DNA from: Gordonia amarae NBRC 15530
GTDB taxonomy: Bacteria > Actinomycetota > Actinomycetes > Mycobacteriales > Mycobacteriaceae
Direction of reading: 5' to 3'
NCBI RefSeq assembly: GCF_000241345.1
Contig: NZ_BAED01000034.1
Coordinates: forward strand, 1-64,000
Length of the DNA: 64,000 bases
Shown here: positions 40,120 through 48,975 of the stretch, piece after piece
Layout: the number at the start of each line of letters is the position of its first letter
Numbering within the stretch: the stretch's first letter is position 1
Notes under the pieces: generated by a model
What the model was told of the DNA's origin: nothing
Databases searched by the model: none
What the model saw: the letters and a program-made list of their open reading frames with translations, nothing else
Translations under genes and position numbers: made by a program

Positions 40120-40982
40120 TGGTTGCCACCCACGACGCCACGTACCGCATCCGGCGGTCGGCCACTCGCAAGTTCGAGGGCGCCACCTCCGGGGTAGTGC
40201 GGCTCGGCGAGTACGTCACCTTCATCACCCGTGCGGTGCTGGCGATCCCGTTCACGCTGGTCCACTACCGCAAACACGTCCTCAACCAGATCTCCGAGGT
40301 CACCTTCGGTTCCAAGTCGCTGCTGTCGGGCGGCGGCACGCTGGGCATCGTGCTGGCGATGTCGCTGGCCGCGGCCATGATGCTCGGTGTCGAAACCTAC
40401 CGGGGCCTGCAACTCGTCGGCATGACCTCACTGTCGGGAATGCTGTCGGCGGTGGCCAATACGCGCGAACTGGCCCCCGTGGTGGTGGCAATCGCCCTGG
40501 CCGCCAAGGTGGGCACCGGATTCACCGCACAGATCGGCGCCATGCGGATCTCCGACGAGATCGCCGCGCTCGACGTGATGGCCATCCGCTCCATCCCGTT
40601 CCTGGCCACCACCCGCATGATCGCGGCGATGGTGTGCGTGCTGCCGATCTACATGATCGGCCTGCTGTCGAGCTACATCGCGACCCGCCTCGTGGTGGTC
40701 TGGTACAACGGCGAATCGTCGGGCACCTACGACTACTTCTTCCATCTGGCGCTCAATCCGTCGGACCTGCTGTATTCGGCCATCAAGGCGGTGTTCTTCG
40801 CGGGCATCGTGACCCTGGTGCATTGCAGCTACGGCTATTTCGCCTCCGGCGGCCCCGAGGGCGTGGGGCAGGCGGCGGGCCGTGCACTGCGCACCTCGAT
40901 CCTGGCGATCGGCATCTTCGACGTCATCCTGACCTTCGGCCTGTGGGGACTCGTACCCGAGATTCCGGGAATGGGGATCTGA
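40119..40982 (+). CDS. MlaE/YrbE-family permease B of the mce operon
   Basis: 287 aa; ATG overlaps the stop of the previous gene by one base. It shares the MlaE core, including AQIGAMRISDEIAALDVMAI and IRSIPFLATTRMIA (the coupling loop, parts quoted), with about six helices; a basic N-terminal extension of roughly 30 residues precedes them. It partners with the A subunit as a heterodimeric permease. mceA starts four bases past its stop. Confidence 0.93.
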   Translation: MVATHDATYRIRRSATRKFEGATSGVVRLGEYVTFITRAVLAIPFTLVHYRKHVLNQISEVTFGSKSLLSGGGTLGIVLAMSLAAAMMLGVETYRGLQLVGMTSLSGMLSAVANTRELAPVVVAIALAAKVGTGFTAQIGAMRISDEIAALDVMAIRSIPFLATTRMIAAMVCVLPIYMIGLLSSYIATRLVVVWYNGESSGTYDYFFHLALNPSDLLYSAIKAVFFAGIVTLVHCSYGYFASGGPEGVGQAAGRALRTSILAIGIFDVILTFGLWGLVPEIPGMGI

Positions 40983-40986
40983 CGAC

Positions 40987-42420
40987 ATGACCATCATGCT
41001 TCCCGGCCGCCAGGTATCCAAGGCCGGCTACATCTTTCGCGCGCTCGTCGCGACAGCCCTGCTGCTGGCCTTCGCGCTCTACATGATCTCGCGCAGCACC
41101 GGTCTGTTCGATGACACCGCCGAGGTGCACGCCGAGATCCCGGTCGAGGCCGGACTGATCTCGCCCGGTGCACCCGTCCGCTACAACGGCGTCAAAGTGG
41201 GCAACATCGATTCGATCGAGGCGGGCACAACGTCGTCGCGGGTCGGCCTGGCCGTCGACCGGTCGATGATGAAATCCATCCCGGACAACGTGACAGTGCG
41301 GGTCGCCCCGCGAACCTTCTTCGGCGACATCTACATTCAGCTCATGCCGGGGACCGGCGGGTCGACCGGAAAGCTGCGCGGCGGTGCCGACCTCCCCGTC
41401 GACAGCGGCGCGGACGCGGTGAACCTGTACGACGTGTTCACCAAGCTGTCCACCCTACTCGGCGAGGTCAAGCCCGAGAAGATGAACGTCGCACTGAGCA
41501 CGGTGAGCCGGGCCATCGGTGACCGCGGCAACCAACTCGGCATCATGATCGACGACTGGTGGGTCGCCTCGCGCGAACTCGAGTCGACGATGAACCAGTT
41601 CCTCGATGCCACCCCCAAGTTCCGGGCTGTGGTCGAAAGTCTGCGCCGCGCAACACCGGACGTCATCAGGACACTGTCGTCGACCACGTCGATCTCGCGC
41701 GGCATCGTGGAGAACCGCGACCAGTTGGTGGCCATGTTGTCCTCGGCAGCGGGCTATCTGGATTCGGTGACGCCGTTCGTGGCCGCCCAGCGCCAGAACC
41801 TGATCACCATCGTCGATTCGACGTCGACGATCATGTCCACGGTCGCCGACAACCCGGACGGCCTGTCGACCACACTGGCCGAGGCCGACAAGTTCGGCGC
41901 CGCCGGCACCATCCTGTTCGCCAGCGGCAAGTTCAACATCACCGCGGTTCCCACGTTCTCCCAGCCCATGCCGTACACGGCGGCCGACTGCCCGCATTAC
42001 GGAAACCTGCGCGGCCAACGGTGTTTCGGCACCGGACCCCGACAGGGCGTGGGCCCGGTGCGGGCCCCGGGCGCGCCGAACGGCACCATCCTGAATCCAC
42101 CGCGAGGAGAAAATGAGTCGCGCGACACCACGTCCGGAGACAAGAAGACTCGTGACACGGCATCCGGCAGGGACACGTCCGGCCGCGGCCAGTCCGGTGC
42201 CGACGATTCCGGTACCGACGATTCCGGTACCGACGGGTCCCGGCAGAGCGCATCGCGTGAATCCGTCATCGACGGCGCCGCGGAGAACGAACCGTTGAGC
42301 AACCTCGAATCGACCGTCACCGGCAAGCGATCGTCGGCCAAAGGCACCCCCAGCCCGGCGACCAAGCTGATGGTCGGTCCGATGGTCCGAGGAATGAAGG
42401 TGCAGGTGCAGGAGCGATGA
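40987..42420 (+). CDS. mceA: Mce family protein A
   Basis: 477 aa. N-terminal membrane anchor (ALVATALLLAFALYMIS), then the MlaD/Mce domain (VHAEIPVEAGLISPGAPVR, VKVGNIDSIEAG; residues about 40-130) and the helical region that builds the periplasmic tunnel. The C-terminal 120 residues are low-complexity Ser/Asp/Gly-rich and include near-identical SGTDDSGTDGS repeats encoded by 15-bp DNA repeats at about 42196-42240. ATG 40987 lies four bases after the previous stop. Ends in an ATGA overlap with mceB. Confidence 0.92.
   Translation: MTIMLPGRQVSKAGYIFRALVATALLLAFALYMISRSTGLFDDTAEVHAEIPVEAGLISPGAPVRYNGVKVGNIDSIEAGTTSSRVGLAVDRSMMKSIPDNVTVRVAPRTFFGDIYIQLMPGTGGSTGKLRGGADLPVDSGADAVNLYDVFTKLSTLLGEVKPEKMNVALSTVSRAIGDRGNQLGIMIDDWWVASRELESTMNQFLDATPKFRAVVESLRRATPDVIRTLSSTTSISRGIVENRDQLVAMLSSAAGYLDSVTPFVAAQRQNLITIVDSTSTIMSTVADNPDGLSTTLAEADKFGAAGTILFASGKFNITAVPTFSQPMPYTAADCPHYGNLRGQRCFGTGPRQGVGPVRAPGAPNGTILNPPRGENESRDTTSGDKKTRDTASGRDTSGRGQSGADDSGTDDSGTDGSRQSASRESVIDGAAENEPLSNLESTVTGKRSSAKGTPSPATKLMVGPMVRGMKVQVQER
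42196..42240. repeat. 15-bp repeats in the mceA tail
   Basis: GACGATTCCGGTACC recurs in tandem, with a diverged copy preceding, encoding the SGTDD-type repeats of the low-complexity tail. In frame, so length change would be tolerated. Confidence 0.6.
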
Positions 42421-43454
42421 CCAGACTCCCCCTGTCCGTCACCGTCAAGGCCCTCGCCTACGTCGTGGTGGGCATCATCGCCGCCGTCCTGATGAGCAAC
42501 ACCCTGCGGGTGCCGGTGCACGGTGACACCACCGGCTACCGGATCGCGTTCCACGACGCCGAGGGCCTGACCGCCGGCAACCCGGTCACGATGGCGGGAG
42601 TGCGGATCGGCCGCGTCGACGAGGTGGACCTGCGCCCGCAGAAGGACGGCACCGCCCTCGCCGAGGTGAAGGTGACCATCGCCAAGAAATACACACTGCC
42701 CGACAAGGTGCATGCCACGGTGCGGTACGGCGACATGCTCGGCGCCCGCTACATCGCACTCGCATCCAGCCCGGACACCCCGGCGCGCAGCGGCAACCGG
42801 ATCCCGGTCGGCGCCACCACGGCAGCGGTCAACCTGACCGCACTCATGAACGGTTTCCAGCCGCTGTTCTCGGCGCTGGACCCCGATCAGGCCAATACGC
42901 TCGCCCGCGGCTTCGTCGACACCTTCGAGGGCCGCAGCGGGTCCGTTCAGACTCTGCTGCGGCAGATTTCGACGATGGGCCAGAACCTGGCGGCCAACGG
43001 CCCCGTGTTCACCCGCCTGATGTCCAACCTCACCGCCCTGATGACCACCGTCAACGATCGCAGTCCCGCGCTCACCGAGCTGTTCAACGGCCTCGGACAG
43101 CTCAGCGCCACGCTGATCGGTGACAACGGGCAACTGACCACGCTTCTCGACAGCGGCGACAAGGCCGTCGCCGCCCTCGCGGACATGATGACCGCCGCGG
43201 GCGACAACTTCGAGACCTCACTGAAAGGGCTCAAGAACATCACGTCGGCATGGATTCCGCAGACCGGTGAGTTCACCAGTTTCCTGAAGAACTTCCCGAT
43301 GCTGGCGACGAAGCTCAACCAGTCCGGCCGCTACGGGGGATTCATGATGCTCTACTTGTGCAACTTCACTCTCGAAGCGCAGGGCCTGAGCGCCAACATC
43401 TTCGGTCCCCTGCACTCGCCGTCGTGCCTGCCCACCTCCAGGGCTCAGGGGTGA
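42417..43454 (+). CDS. mceB: Mce family protein B
   Basis: 345 aa. Signal-anchor (VKALAYVVVGIIAAVLMS), then the Mce domain with IAFHDAEGLTAGNPVTMAGV and GRVDEVDLRPQK, and a long helical C-terminal part. ATG overlaps the mceA stop (ATGA). Contains a late Cys pair (LCNFTLEAQ ... SPSCLPTS) typical of MceB-F tails. Ends eight bases before mceC. One of six subunits forming the hetero-hexameric tunnel through which lipids reach the YrbE permease. Confidence 0.92.
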   Translation: MTRLPLSVTVKALAYVVVGIIAAVLMSNTLRVPVHGDTTGYRIAFHDAEGLTAGNPVTMAGVRIGRVDEVDLRPQKDGTALAEVKVTIAKKYTLPDKVHATVRYGDMLGARYIALASSPDTPARSGNRIPVGATTAAVNLTALMNGFQPLFSALDPDQANTLARGFVDTFEGRSGSVQTLLRQISTMGQNLAANGPVFTRLMSNLTALMTTVNDRSPALTELFNGLGQLSATLIGDNGQLTTLLDSGDKAVAALADMMTAAGDNFETSLKGLKNITSAWIPQTGEFTSFLKNFPMLATKLNQSGRYGGFMMLYLCNFTLEAQGLSANIFGPLHSPSCLPTSRAQG

Positions 43455-43461
43455 TGCGCTG

Positions 43462-44520
43462 ATGTTCCTGGTCAAACTCATCGACGTCTTCGTCGGCATT
43501 CTCGAGTTCATCTTCAAAGCCGACAAGCGTGCGCAGGGAGCCTCGGCGGCCACCCTGGGCACTGCGGGCATCATCACATTGCTGGCGATCCTGCTCGTCG
43601 CTGTCGGCGTGCCCCGCATCATCTACTACAACAGCACCGACCAATACACCGCCGAACTGTCCAACGCGTCGGGCCTGACCACCGCCGACCCGGTGCTGGT
43701 CGCGGGTGTGCCCGCCGGCCGCATCGAGAAGATCTCGCTGGCCGGTGACCGGGTGAACGTGAAGTTTCGCCTCGACAACGGTCAGCCGCTCGGCGATCAG
43801 ACCACCGCCGGCGTGCGCCTGCGCACGGTGCTCGGCAAGCGGTACCTGGAGATCATCCCCGCGGGCTCCGGGCCGGTGGGTACCGGCAAGAACGGTGCCA
43901 AGAACGTGATCCCGTTGTCGCGCACCACCTCTCCGTACAATCTCGACGACCTGTCGAGCGATGCGGTGAACACGTCCAAGGAGATCGACGTGGACGTGCT
44001 GCGCACGATGATGACCACGATGACCAAGCTGATGCCCGACTCGAAGGCCACCTCCGACTCGCTCAGCGGGATCACCGCGGCGGCCTCGACCATCACCCGC
44101 AGCGGCACCCAGCTGAGTCAGCTGCTGACGGTCTCGCAGCGACTGGCCGCCGTGACGTCGCAGCAGAGCGAGACCATGTCCGACGCCTTCTCGTCCACTC
44201 AGGCACTCGTGCAGATGCTGTCGGTGCGCCACCTCGTGCTCACCCGGCTCACCGACAATCTGCGGCTGATCCTGCGGCAGATGGCGGCCACCTTCCCGAA
44301 TGTCCCGATGGCCGAACTGACCGTCAACCTCACCAAGATCACCAAGACTCTGGCCGACAACGCCGGTCAGGTGAACGAGATCCTCACCCAGGTGCCACCT
44401 TCGCTGCGCACCATCACCGATGCCAGCGGCAACGGCAACTGGGCCGACGTGGTCTCCCCGTCCGCGGTCATTCCCGACGGGCTCCTGTGTGTCCTCGGCG
44501 TCGTCAAGGGGTGCAAATGA
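43462..44520 (+). CDS. mceC: Mce family protein C
   Basis: 352 aa. Starts MFLVKLIDVFVGILEFIFKA, followed by a hydrophobic anchor (AGIITLLAILLVAVGVPRI) and the Mce domain (YTAELSNASGLTTADPVLVA; VPAGRIEKISLAG). The helical region contains repeated threonine/serine-rich segments. It ends with a Cys-containing GLLCVLGVVKGCK. Its TGA overlaps the start of mceD (ATGA at 44517-44520), which argues that mceD is expressed despite its frameshift. Confidence 0.92.
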   Translation: MFLVKLIDVFVGILEFIFKADKRAQGASAATLGTAGIITLLAILLVAVGVPRIIYYNSTDQYTAELSNASGLTTADPVLVAGVPAGRIEKISLAGDRVNVKFRLDNGQPLGDQTTAGVRLRTVLGKRYLEIIPAGSGPVGTGKNGAKNVIPLSRTTSPYNLDDLSSDAVNTSKEIDVDVLRTMMTTMTKLMPDSKATSDSLSGITAAASTITRSGTQLSQLLTVSQRLAAVTSQQSETMSDAFSSTQALVQMLSVRHLVLTRLTDNLRLILRQMAATFPNVPMAELTVNLTKITKTLADNAGQVNEILTQVPPSLRTITDASGNGNWADVVSPSAVIPDGLLCVLGVVKGCK

Positions 44521-45682
44521 GTTTCCGTCAGGTCCGCGAAGTCCGGAAGCGTAAGCGCCGGGGCGGCAAGATCTTCACCGCGCTGCTGGTGATCGCCGCG
44601 ATCGTCGCCGGCTGCTGGTACGTGTTCGGCCGCGGCGACAACAACCGCACCGTGCACGCCGATTTCGCCTTCGTCAACGGGCTGTACCAGGGCTCCACCG
44701 TCACGGTCCTGGGCGTGCCCGTCGGTACCATCGACAAGGTCGAGGCGCGCGGCGATCATGTCCGGCTCACCCTCAGGGTGCGCGAGGACGTGAAGCTGCC
44801 CGCGAAAGTCCAGGCGTACGTGCTCAATCCGTCGGTCATCAGCGACCGGCACCTTGAGCTCGGCCCCGCCTACACCGAGGGCGACACGTTCAAGGACGGC
44901 GGCGTCATCCCGACCGAACGCACCCACTCCCCGATCAGCTGGGACAAGCTGATGGAGAGTGTGAAGACCCTCACCCAGGTGATGGGGCCGGGCACCGACA
45001 CGGCACGGACGGCAAGAGCGACGAGGGCCTGGGCGCCCTGCTGTCCCAGACCGCCAAGTCGTGGGACGGCCGCGGACCCGAATTCGGAACGGCCATGTCC
45101 ACTCTCGCCTCCGCGTCGGGGATCTTCGGTGCCCGCAGCGAGGACATCGCCGGTCTCATCGACAGCCTCGACCTGATGATGACCACCTTCAAGAACAAGC
45201 AGGTCTCCCTCGACGGACTGATCACATCGATGAGCAGACTGTCGGACGAGTGGGCCACGGCCAACACCGACATCACCACGCCCATCAAGGATCTGCGCAC
45301 TGTGTTCGACCAGATCAACAACTTCGTCCTGCAGCACGGCGGCGACGTGGGTGTGGTGGCCGAGAACCTCGACACCCTCGGGAAGACGCTGGTGAAGAAC
45401 AAGGCCGGCATGGCCGAGTTCATGGACCTGGCCCCACTGATGATGCAGAACCTGTCCAGCACGATCGGGCCCGACCGTCGGGGGCGGATCCGGTTGAACG
45501 TCTCGACCACACTCACCCAGTTCAAGACGCTCAAACCGCTGTGCGATCAGTTCCCGATGCCGATCTGTGTGGGCGCCGGGCTGACCAACCCGATCTCGTT
45601 CCCGATCTCGGCGTCCGATCCGCTCGGCATCGTCTCGGCCATCTCCGGTGGCGCCCTTCCGAAGAAGTCAGGAGGCCGCTGA
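44517..45682 (+). pseudogene. mceD: mceD interrupted by a frameshift (about 11-bp tandem duplication)
   Basis: The first frame, from ATG 44517, encodes the anchor (ALLVIAAIVAGCWYVFG) and Mce domain (FAFVNGLYQGSTVTVLGVPV) and continues to VKTLTQVMGPGTD, then becomes Arg/Pro-rich out-of-frame sequence and stops at 45174-45176. The correct continuation (GTDGKSDEGLGALLSQ and on to GGALPKKSGGR) is in another frame and ends at 45682, overlapping the mceE ATG. Around 44991-45012 the sequence GGCACCGACAC is followed by GGCACGGACGG; removing one 11-bp unit restores the frame exactly and predicts 384 aa. Inactivated, or a sequencing error. Confidence 0.8.
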
Positions 45683-46932
45683 TGCGTACCGCCCGTGTCG
45701 CCGCCCTGGCACTGACGGCGGGCGTGAGCCTGTCGGCGTGCGCGACCGGCCTGCAGGACCTGCCGATGCACGGCGTCGGCAGCGATACCTTCACCATCAC
45801 CGCCGACGTCGACACCGCCGACGGCATCGTCGCCGGTGCCGACGTGCGGCAGGGGCAGCAGGTGATCGGCCGCGTCACCGACATCGCACTGGTGGACAAC
45901 AAGGCCCGGCTGACGCTGACCCTCGACGACGCCGTCAACGTCCCCGAGAACTCGACGCTGCGGGTGGAACTGCCCTCGGCACTGGGCAATCCGTTCATCC
46001 GACTGAACAAGCCGGAGAATCCGCAGGGCGCCCTGCACCAGGGATCGCACATCTCCTCCCGCGACACCTCCCTCGGCCCGCAGGTGGAGAGCACGCTGGC
46101 CGCGCTCGGAAACCTGATGAGCGGCAGCGGAATCGGCCAGTTGCAGTCGGTGATGACGAGCCTGAACACGGCTTTCGCCAATCGTTCGGACAAGGTGGGC
46201 GACCTGATCGACACCCTGAACCGGCTGCTGGCCCGGTCCTCGCAGCACACCGAGGATTTCAACGCCGCGATGTCGGCTGCCGCCGACGTGAGCGACCTGT
46301 TCGTCGCCCGGCAGCAGTTGGTGGAGAACTTCCTCGACCAGACCCCCGCCGCCGTCAAGGTGCTGGCGGGCCAGCGCGAGCGGATCGGCGCGCTGATGCA
46401 GCAGACCACCACGCTGGCGGCCAACATGAACCAGATCGTCAGCGGCAGAAGGTCGGAGCTGAACAGCCTCGTCGGCGACGCCCGGGTGGTGCTCGAGTCG
46501 CTGGGCACGTTCAACGACAACGTGGGACAGACGCTGCGCCACATGAACACCTTCCTGGTCAACTTCGGCAGCGCCATCCGCGGCGACTATCTCGTCTTCG
46601 ACGGCGGTCTCGACATCCCCGCCAGCATCGACAAGGTGCTCACGGGCGGTCTGTACCTGTCCGGGCAGCCGGCACCGACGATGGGTGAGCTCCGCGACCT
46701 CATCACCGGCGGCATCGACAAGGACCGCCGGGCCAAGGCCAAGAAGAATGCCGCGGGCCATAAGAGCAAGCCGAAGTCGACGGCTCCGAAGAACACCAAA
46801 TCCACTGGGACACCCAAATCCACTGGGACAACCAAGTCCACTGAGACACACAAATCCACTGGGACAACCAAATCCACTGGGACAACAAAGACCCCCGCGA
46901 CCACGACGGCCACCCAGGAGGGCACGCGATGA
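45682..46932 (+). CDS. mceE: Mce family lipoprotein E
   Basis: 416 aa. A signal peptide ends in the lipobox LSAC near residue 22, so MceE is the lipoprotein of the complex (LprK-type). The Mce domain runs through TFTITADVDTADGIVAGADV and GQQVIGRVTDIALV. The last 60 residues are lysine/threonine-rich tandem repeats (KSTGTTKSTGT) coded by 18-bp DNA repeats at about 46797-46880. ATG 45682 shares one base with the mceD stop. Its own stop overlaps mceF (ATGA at 46929-46932). Confidence 0.92.
   Translation: MRTARVAALALTAGVSLSACATGLQDLPMHGVGSDTFTITADVDTADGIVAGADVRQGQQVIGRVTDIALVDNKARLTLTLDDAVNVPENSTLRVELPSALGNPFIRLNKPENPQGALHQGSHISSRDTSLGPQVESTLAALGNLMSGSGIGQLQSVMTSLNTAFANRSDKVGDLIDTLNRLLARSSQHTEDFNAAMSAAADVSDLFVARQQLVENFLDQTPAAVKVLAGQRERIGALMQQTTTLAANMNQIVSGRRSELNSLVGDARVVLESLGTFNDNVGQTLRHMNTFLVNFGSAIRGDYLVFDGGLDIPASIDKVLTGGLYLSGQPAPTMGELRDLITGGIDKDRRAKAKKNAAGHKSKPKSTAPKNTKSTGTPKSTGTTKSTETHKSTGTTKSTGTTKTPATTTATQEGTR
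46797..46885. repeat. 18-bp tandem repeats in the mceE tail
   Basis: About five copies of an 18-bp unit around AAATCCACTGGGACAACC encode the KSTGTT hexapeptide. All copies are in frame and fall within the low-complexity C-terminus, so copy-number change alters length only. Base composition is more AT-rich than the surrounding operon. Confidence 0.85.
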
Positions 46933-48188
46933 AGCTCCCCACGTCCGACCTCACAGCGTGGTACAAGCGGCTGCCGGCCGGCACGCTGCAGTTCGTGATC
47001 TTCCTGGCGATCGCCGCGTTCGTGATCCCCTACGGCATCAACTTCATCGCGGGCCCCGAGGGTTTCGGCGCCAAGCTCACCCTCAAGGCGCAGATGCGGG
47101 ACGCGTTCGGTCTCACCAAGGGCACCGGCGTCACCGTCCGCGGCGTCGACGTGGGCACCGTGTCCGAGGTGAAGCTCTCGCCGGACGGCAAGGCCGCCGA
47201 CATCAAGCTGGTGCTGCGGGGCAATGTGAAGATCCCCAAGAACTCGTACATGCAGGTGACGATGGCGACGATGGCCGGCATCCAGAGCGTCGACATCATC
47301 CCGGAATCGTCGACCGGCCCGTACCTGAAGTCGGGCGACACGGTGTCGGCACCGGCCGACCGGCAGCCGCAGCAGATGGACACCATCATCTCCGACGCAG
47401 CCAAGGTGCTGCGCAGCATCGGCGACGGCGACTTGTCGACGGTCGGCGACGAGATCTACACGGCCTTGGGCAAGAACGAGAAGACCTTGCAGACGTTGCT
47501 GACCAATGGATCCCAGTTGGCCACGCTGGTACGGCGCAACGCCCCGATGCTCCGCGGCATCTTCGACGAGTGGCTCACCGTTCTCGACGCGATGAGCGAC
47601 AACACCGCCTCCTTCGAGCGGGGCATGAAGACCACCGCGACCTTCACCGATCAGCTCGACGCGCAACAGCCGGTGTTCGTGTATCTGCTCGACCGCTCCC
47701 CCAAGGGCCTCGACCACGCCCGCGCCCTGTTCGACAAGTACCGCGGCACTTTCGGTGGCGTGCTGGCGAATCTGACTGTGGTCGAACCGATCATCAGCGA
47801 CCGGCAGGCCGCCCTGACCACAGGCCTCAAGACCATCCCCCGCGGCATGGAGGACCTGCGCTCGATCGTGAAGAACGGCCGCGCCGACTTCTCCCTCATC
47901 GCCACGCAGGGTCCGGTGTGCATGTTCTATGACGAACCCCGCAGCAGCGTCGGCGATTTCACGGTCGCCGCCCCCAACCTGGCGCGCTACTGCCCACCCA
48001 CCAACAGCTCCGGCCAACGTGGTGCGGTCAACGCCCCCCGACCGAACAACCTGGGCACCTCCACCTGGACCCAGCCGGGCCAGCCGTCGGGACCCGCCGT
48101 CGTCGACGATCCCGTACTCATTCCCAACGGCACCGAGCTGCTCGACTGGTGGCGCAAACTCGAAGAAAGGGCCAAAAATGGCAACTGA
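46929..48188 (+). CDS. mceF: Mce family protein F
   Basis: 419 aa. Anchor (LQFVIFLAIAAFVIPYGI), Mce domain (AKLTLKAQMRDAFGLTKGTG; VRGVDVGTVSEVKLS), then the helical region and a proline/asparagine-rich C-terminus ending with paired Cys motifs (GPVCMFYDEPR and LARYCPPTN). Starts inside the mceE stop. The gene for the Mce-associated protein overlaps its end by 11 bases. Together with MceA-E this forms a full set of six. Confidence 0.92.
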   Translation: MKLPTSDLTAWYKRLPAGTLQFVIFLAIAAFVIPYGINFIAGPEGFGAKLTLKAQMRDAFGLTKGTGVTVRGVDVGTVSEVKLSPDGKAADIKLVLRGNVKIPKNSYMQVTMATMAGIQSVDIIPESSTGPYLKSGDTVSAPADRQPQQMDTIISDAAKVLRSIGDGDLSTVGDEIYTALGKNEKTLQTLLTNGSQLATLVRRNAPMLRGIFDEWLTVLDAMSDNTASFERGMKTTATFTDQLDAQQPVFVYLLDRSPKGLDHARALFDKYRGTFGGVLANLTVVEPIISDRQAALTTGLKTIPRGMEDLRSIVKNGRADFSLIATQGPVCMFYDEPRSSVGDFTVAAPNLARYCPPTNSSGQRGAVNAPRPNNLGTSTWTQPGQPSGPAVVDDPVLIPNGTELLDWWRKLEERAKNGN

Positions 48189-48927
48189 CACAGTGACATC
48201 CAGCACAGAGGAAGTGGTTGCCATGGGCGATGCCGAGAACACGCCGGAAGGCACGGCGGAAACCGAGTCGAGTGCCCCCGGCGCGGACGCCGGCAGGCGT
48301 CCCGCCGCCGCCCGGACCGCACCGCTGCGCAAACAGACCGTGCCGCAGGGCAAGTCGCGCCTGAGCAAGCCGGACACGGCCACCTCCGGCAACGCCGCGA
48401 CCGGGGAATCCGAATCCGCCCCGGCGACGACGCGGTCCACCTCCGGGCGCAACCGGATCGTGTTCGGTGCCGTCGCCGCGTTGCTCGCCGTGGCGGTCGC
48501 CGTGGGCTGCTTCTTCGCCGGCCGGGCCACCGCCCCCGACGGCGCGGACTCGGGCGGTGACCGCGCCGCGGTCACCAAGATCGCCCGTGACTACGCGATT
48601 AAGCTCTCCAGCTTCGACTACCGGAGCCTGGACAAGAACCGCGAGGCGATCACCGCGATGTCGACCCCCGACTTCGCCAAGAAATACGACGAGATGGTGC
48701 AGGCACTGACCCAGATCGTCCAGAACGGCAAGGGCGAGGCCACCGCCACCGTCTCCTACGCCGCGGTCGATTCCATCGGCGCCTCGTCGGCGAAGGTGAT
48801 GCTCTTCGTCGATCAGCAGGCCAAGAACGTCGTCTCCCCCGACGGCCGCTCGCAGCCCTACCGGATGGTGGTCACGCTCAAGCATTCCGGCGGCAAGTGG
48901 CTCGTCGACAACGTCGAAACAGTCTGA
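48178..48927 (+). CDS. Mce-associated membrane protein
   Basis: 249 aa from ATG 48178. Long acidic/proline-rich cytosolic N-terminus (about 95 residues), one transmembrane helix (GAVAALLAVAVAVGCFFAG) and an extracytoplasmic domain of the Mas/DUF4878-like type (AVTKIARDYAIKLSSFDYRS and KWLVDNVETV). Mce-associated proteins stabilise the importer. It overlaps mceF by 11 bases and is the last gene clearly in the operon; the MpaB gene begins 48 bases on. Confidence 0.85.
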   Translation: MATDTVTSSTEEVVAMGDAENTPEGTAETESSAPGADAGRRPAAARTAPLRKQTVPQGKSRLSKPDTATSGNAATGESESAPATTRSTSGRNRIVFGAVAALLAVAVAVGCFFAGRATAPDGADSGGDRAAVTKIARDYAIKLSSFDYRSLDKNREAITAMSTPDFAKKYDEMVQALTQIVQNGKGEATATVSYAAVDSIGASSAKVMLFVDQQAKNVVSPDGRSQPYRMVVTLKHSGGKWLVDNVETV

Positions 48928-48975
48928 CACACAGCACAACCCACCCACAGCAGTCGAGTCGTAAAGGAGAATCCC

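Noticed and set aside
46797-46885. Regular repeats that could suggest a CRISPR or VNTR array
   Set aside because: The units are 18 bp, contiguous with no spacers, and in frame with mceE, so they are coding repeats and not CRISPR.
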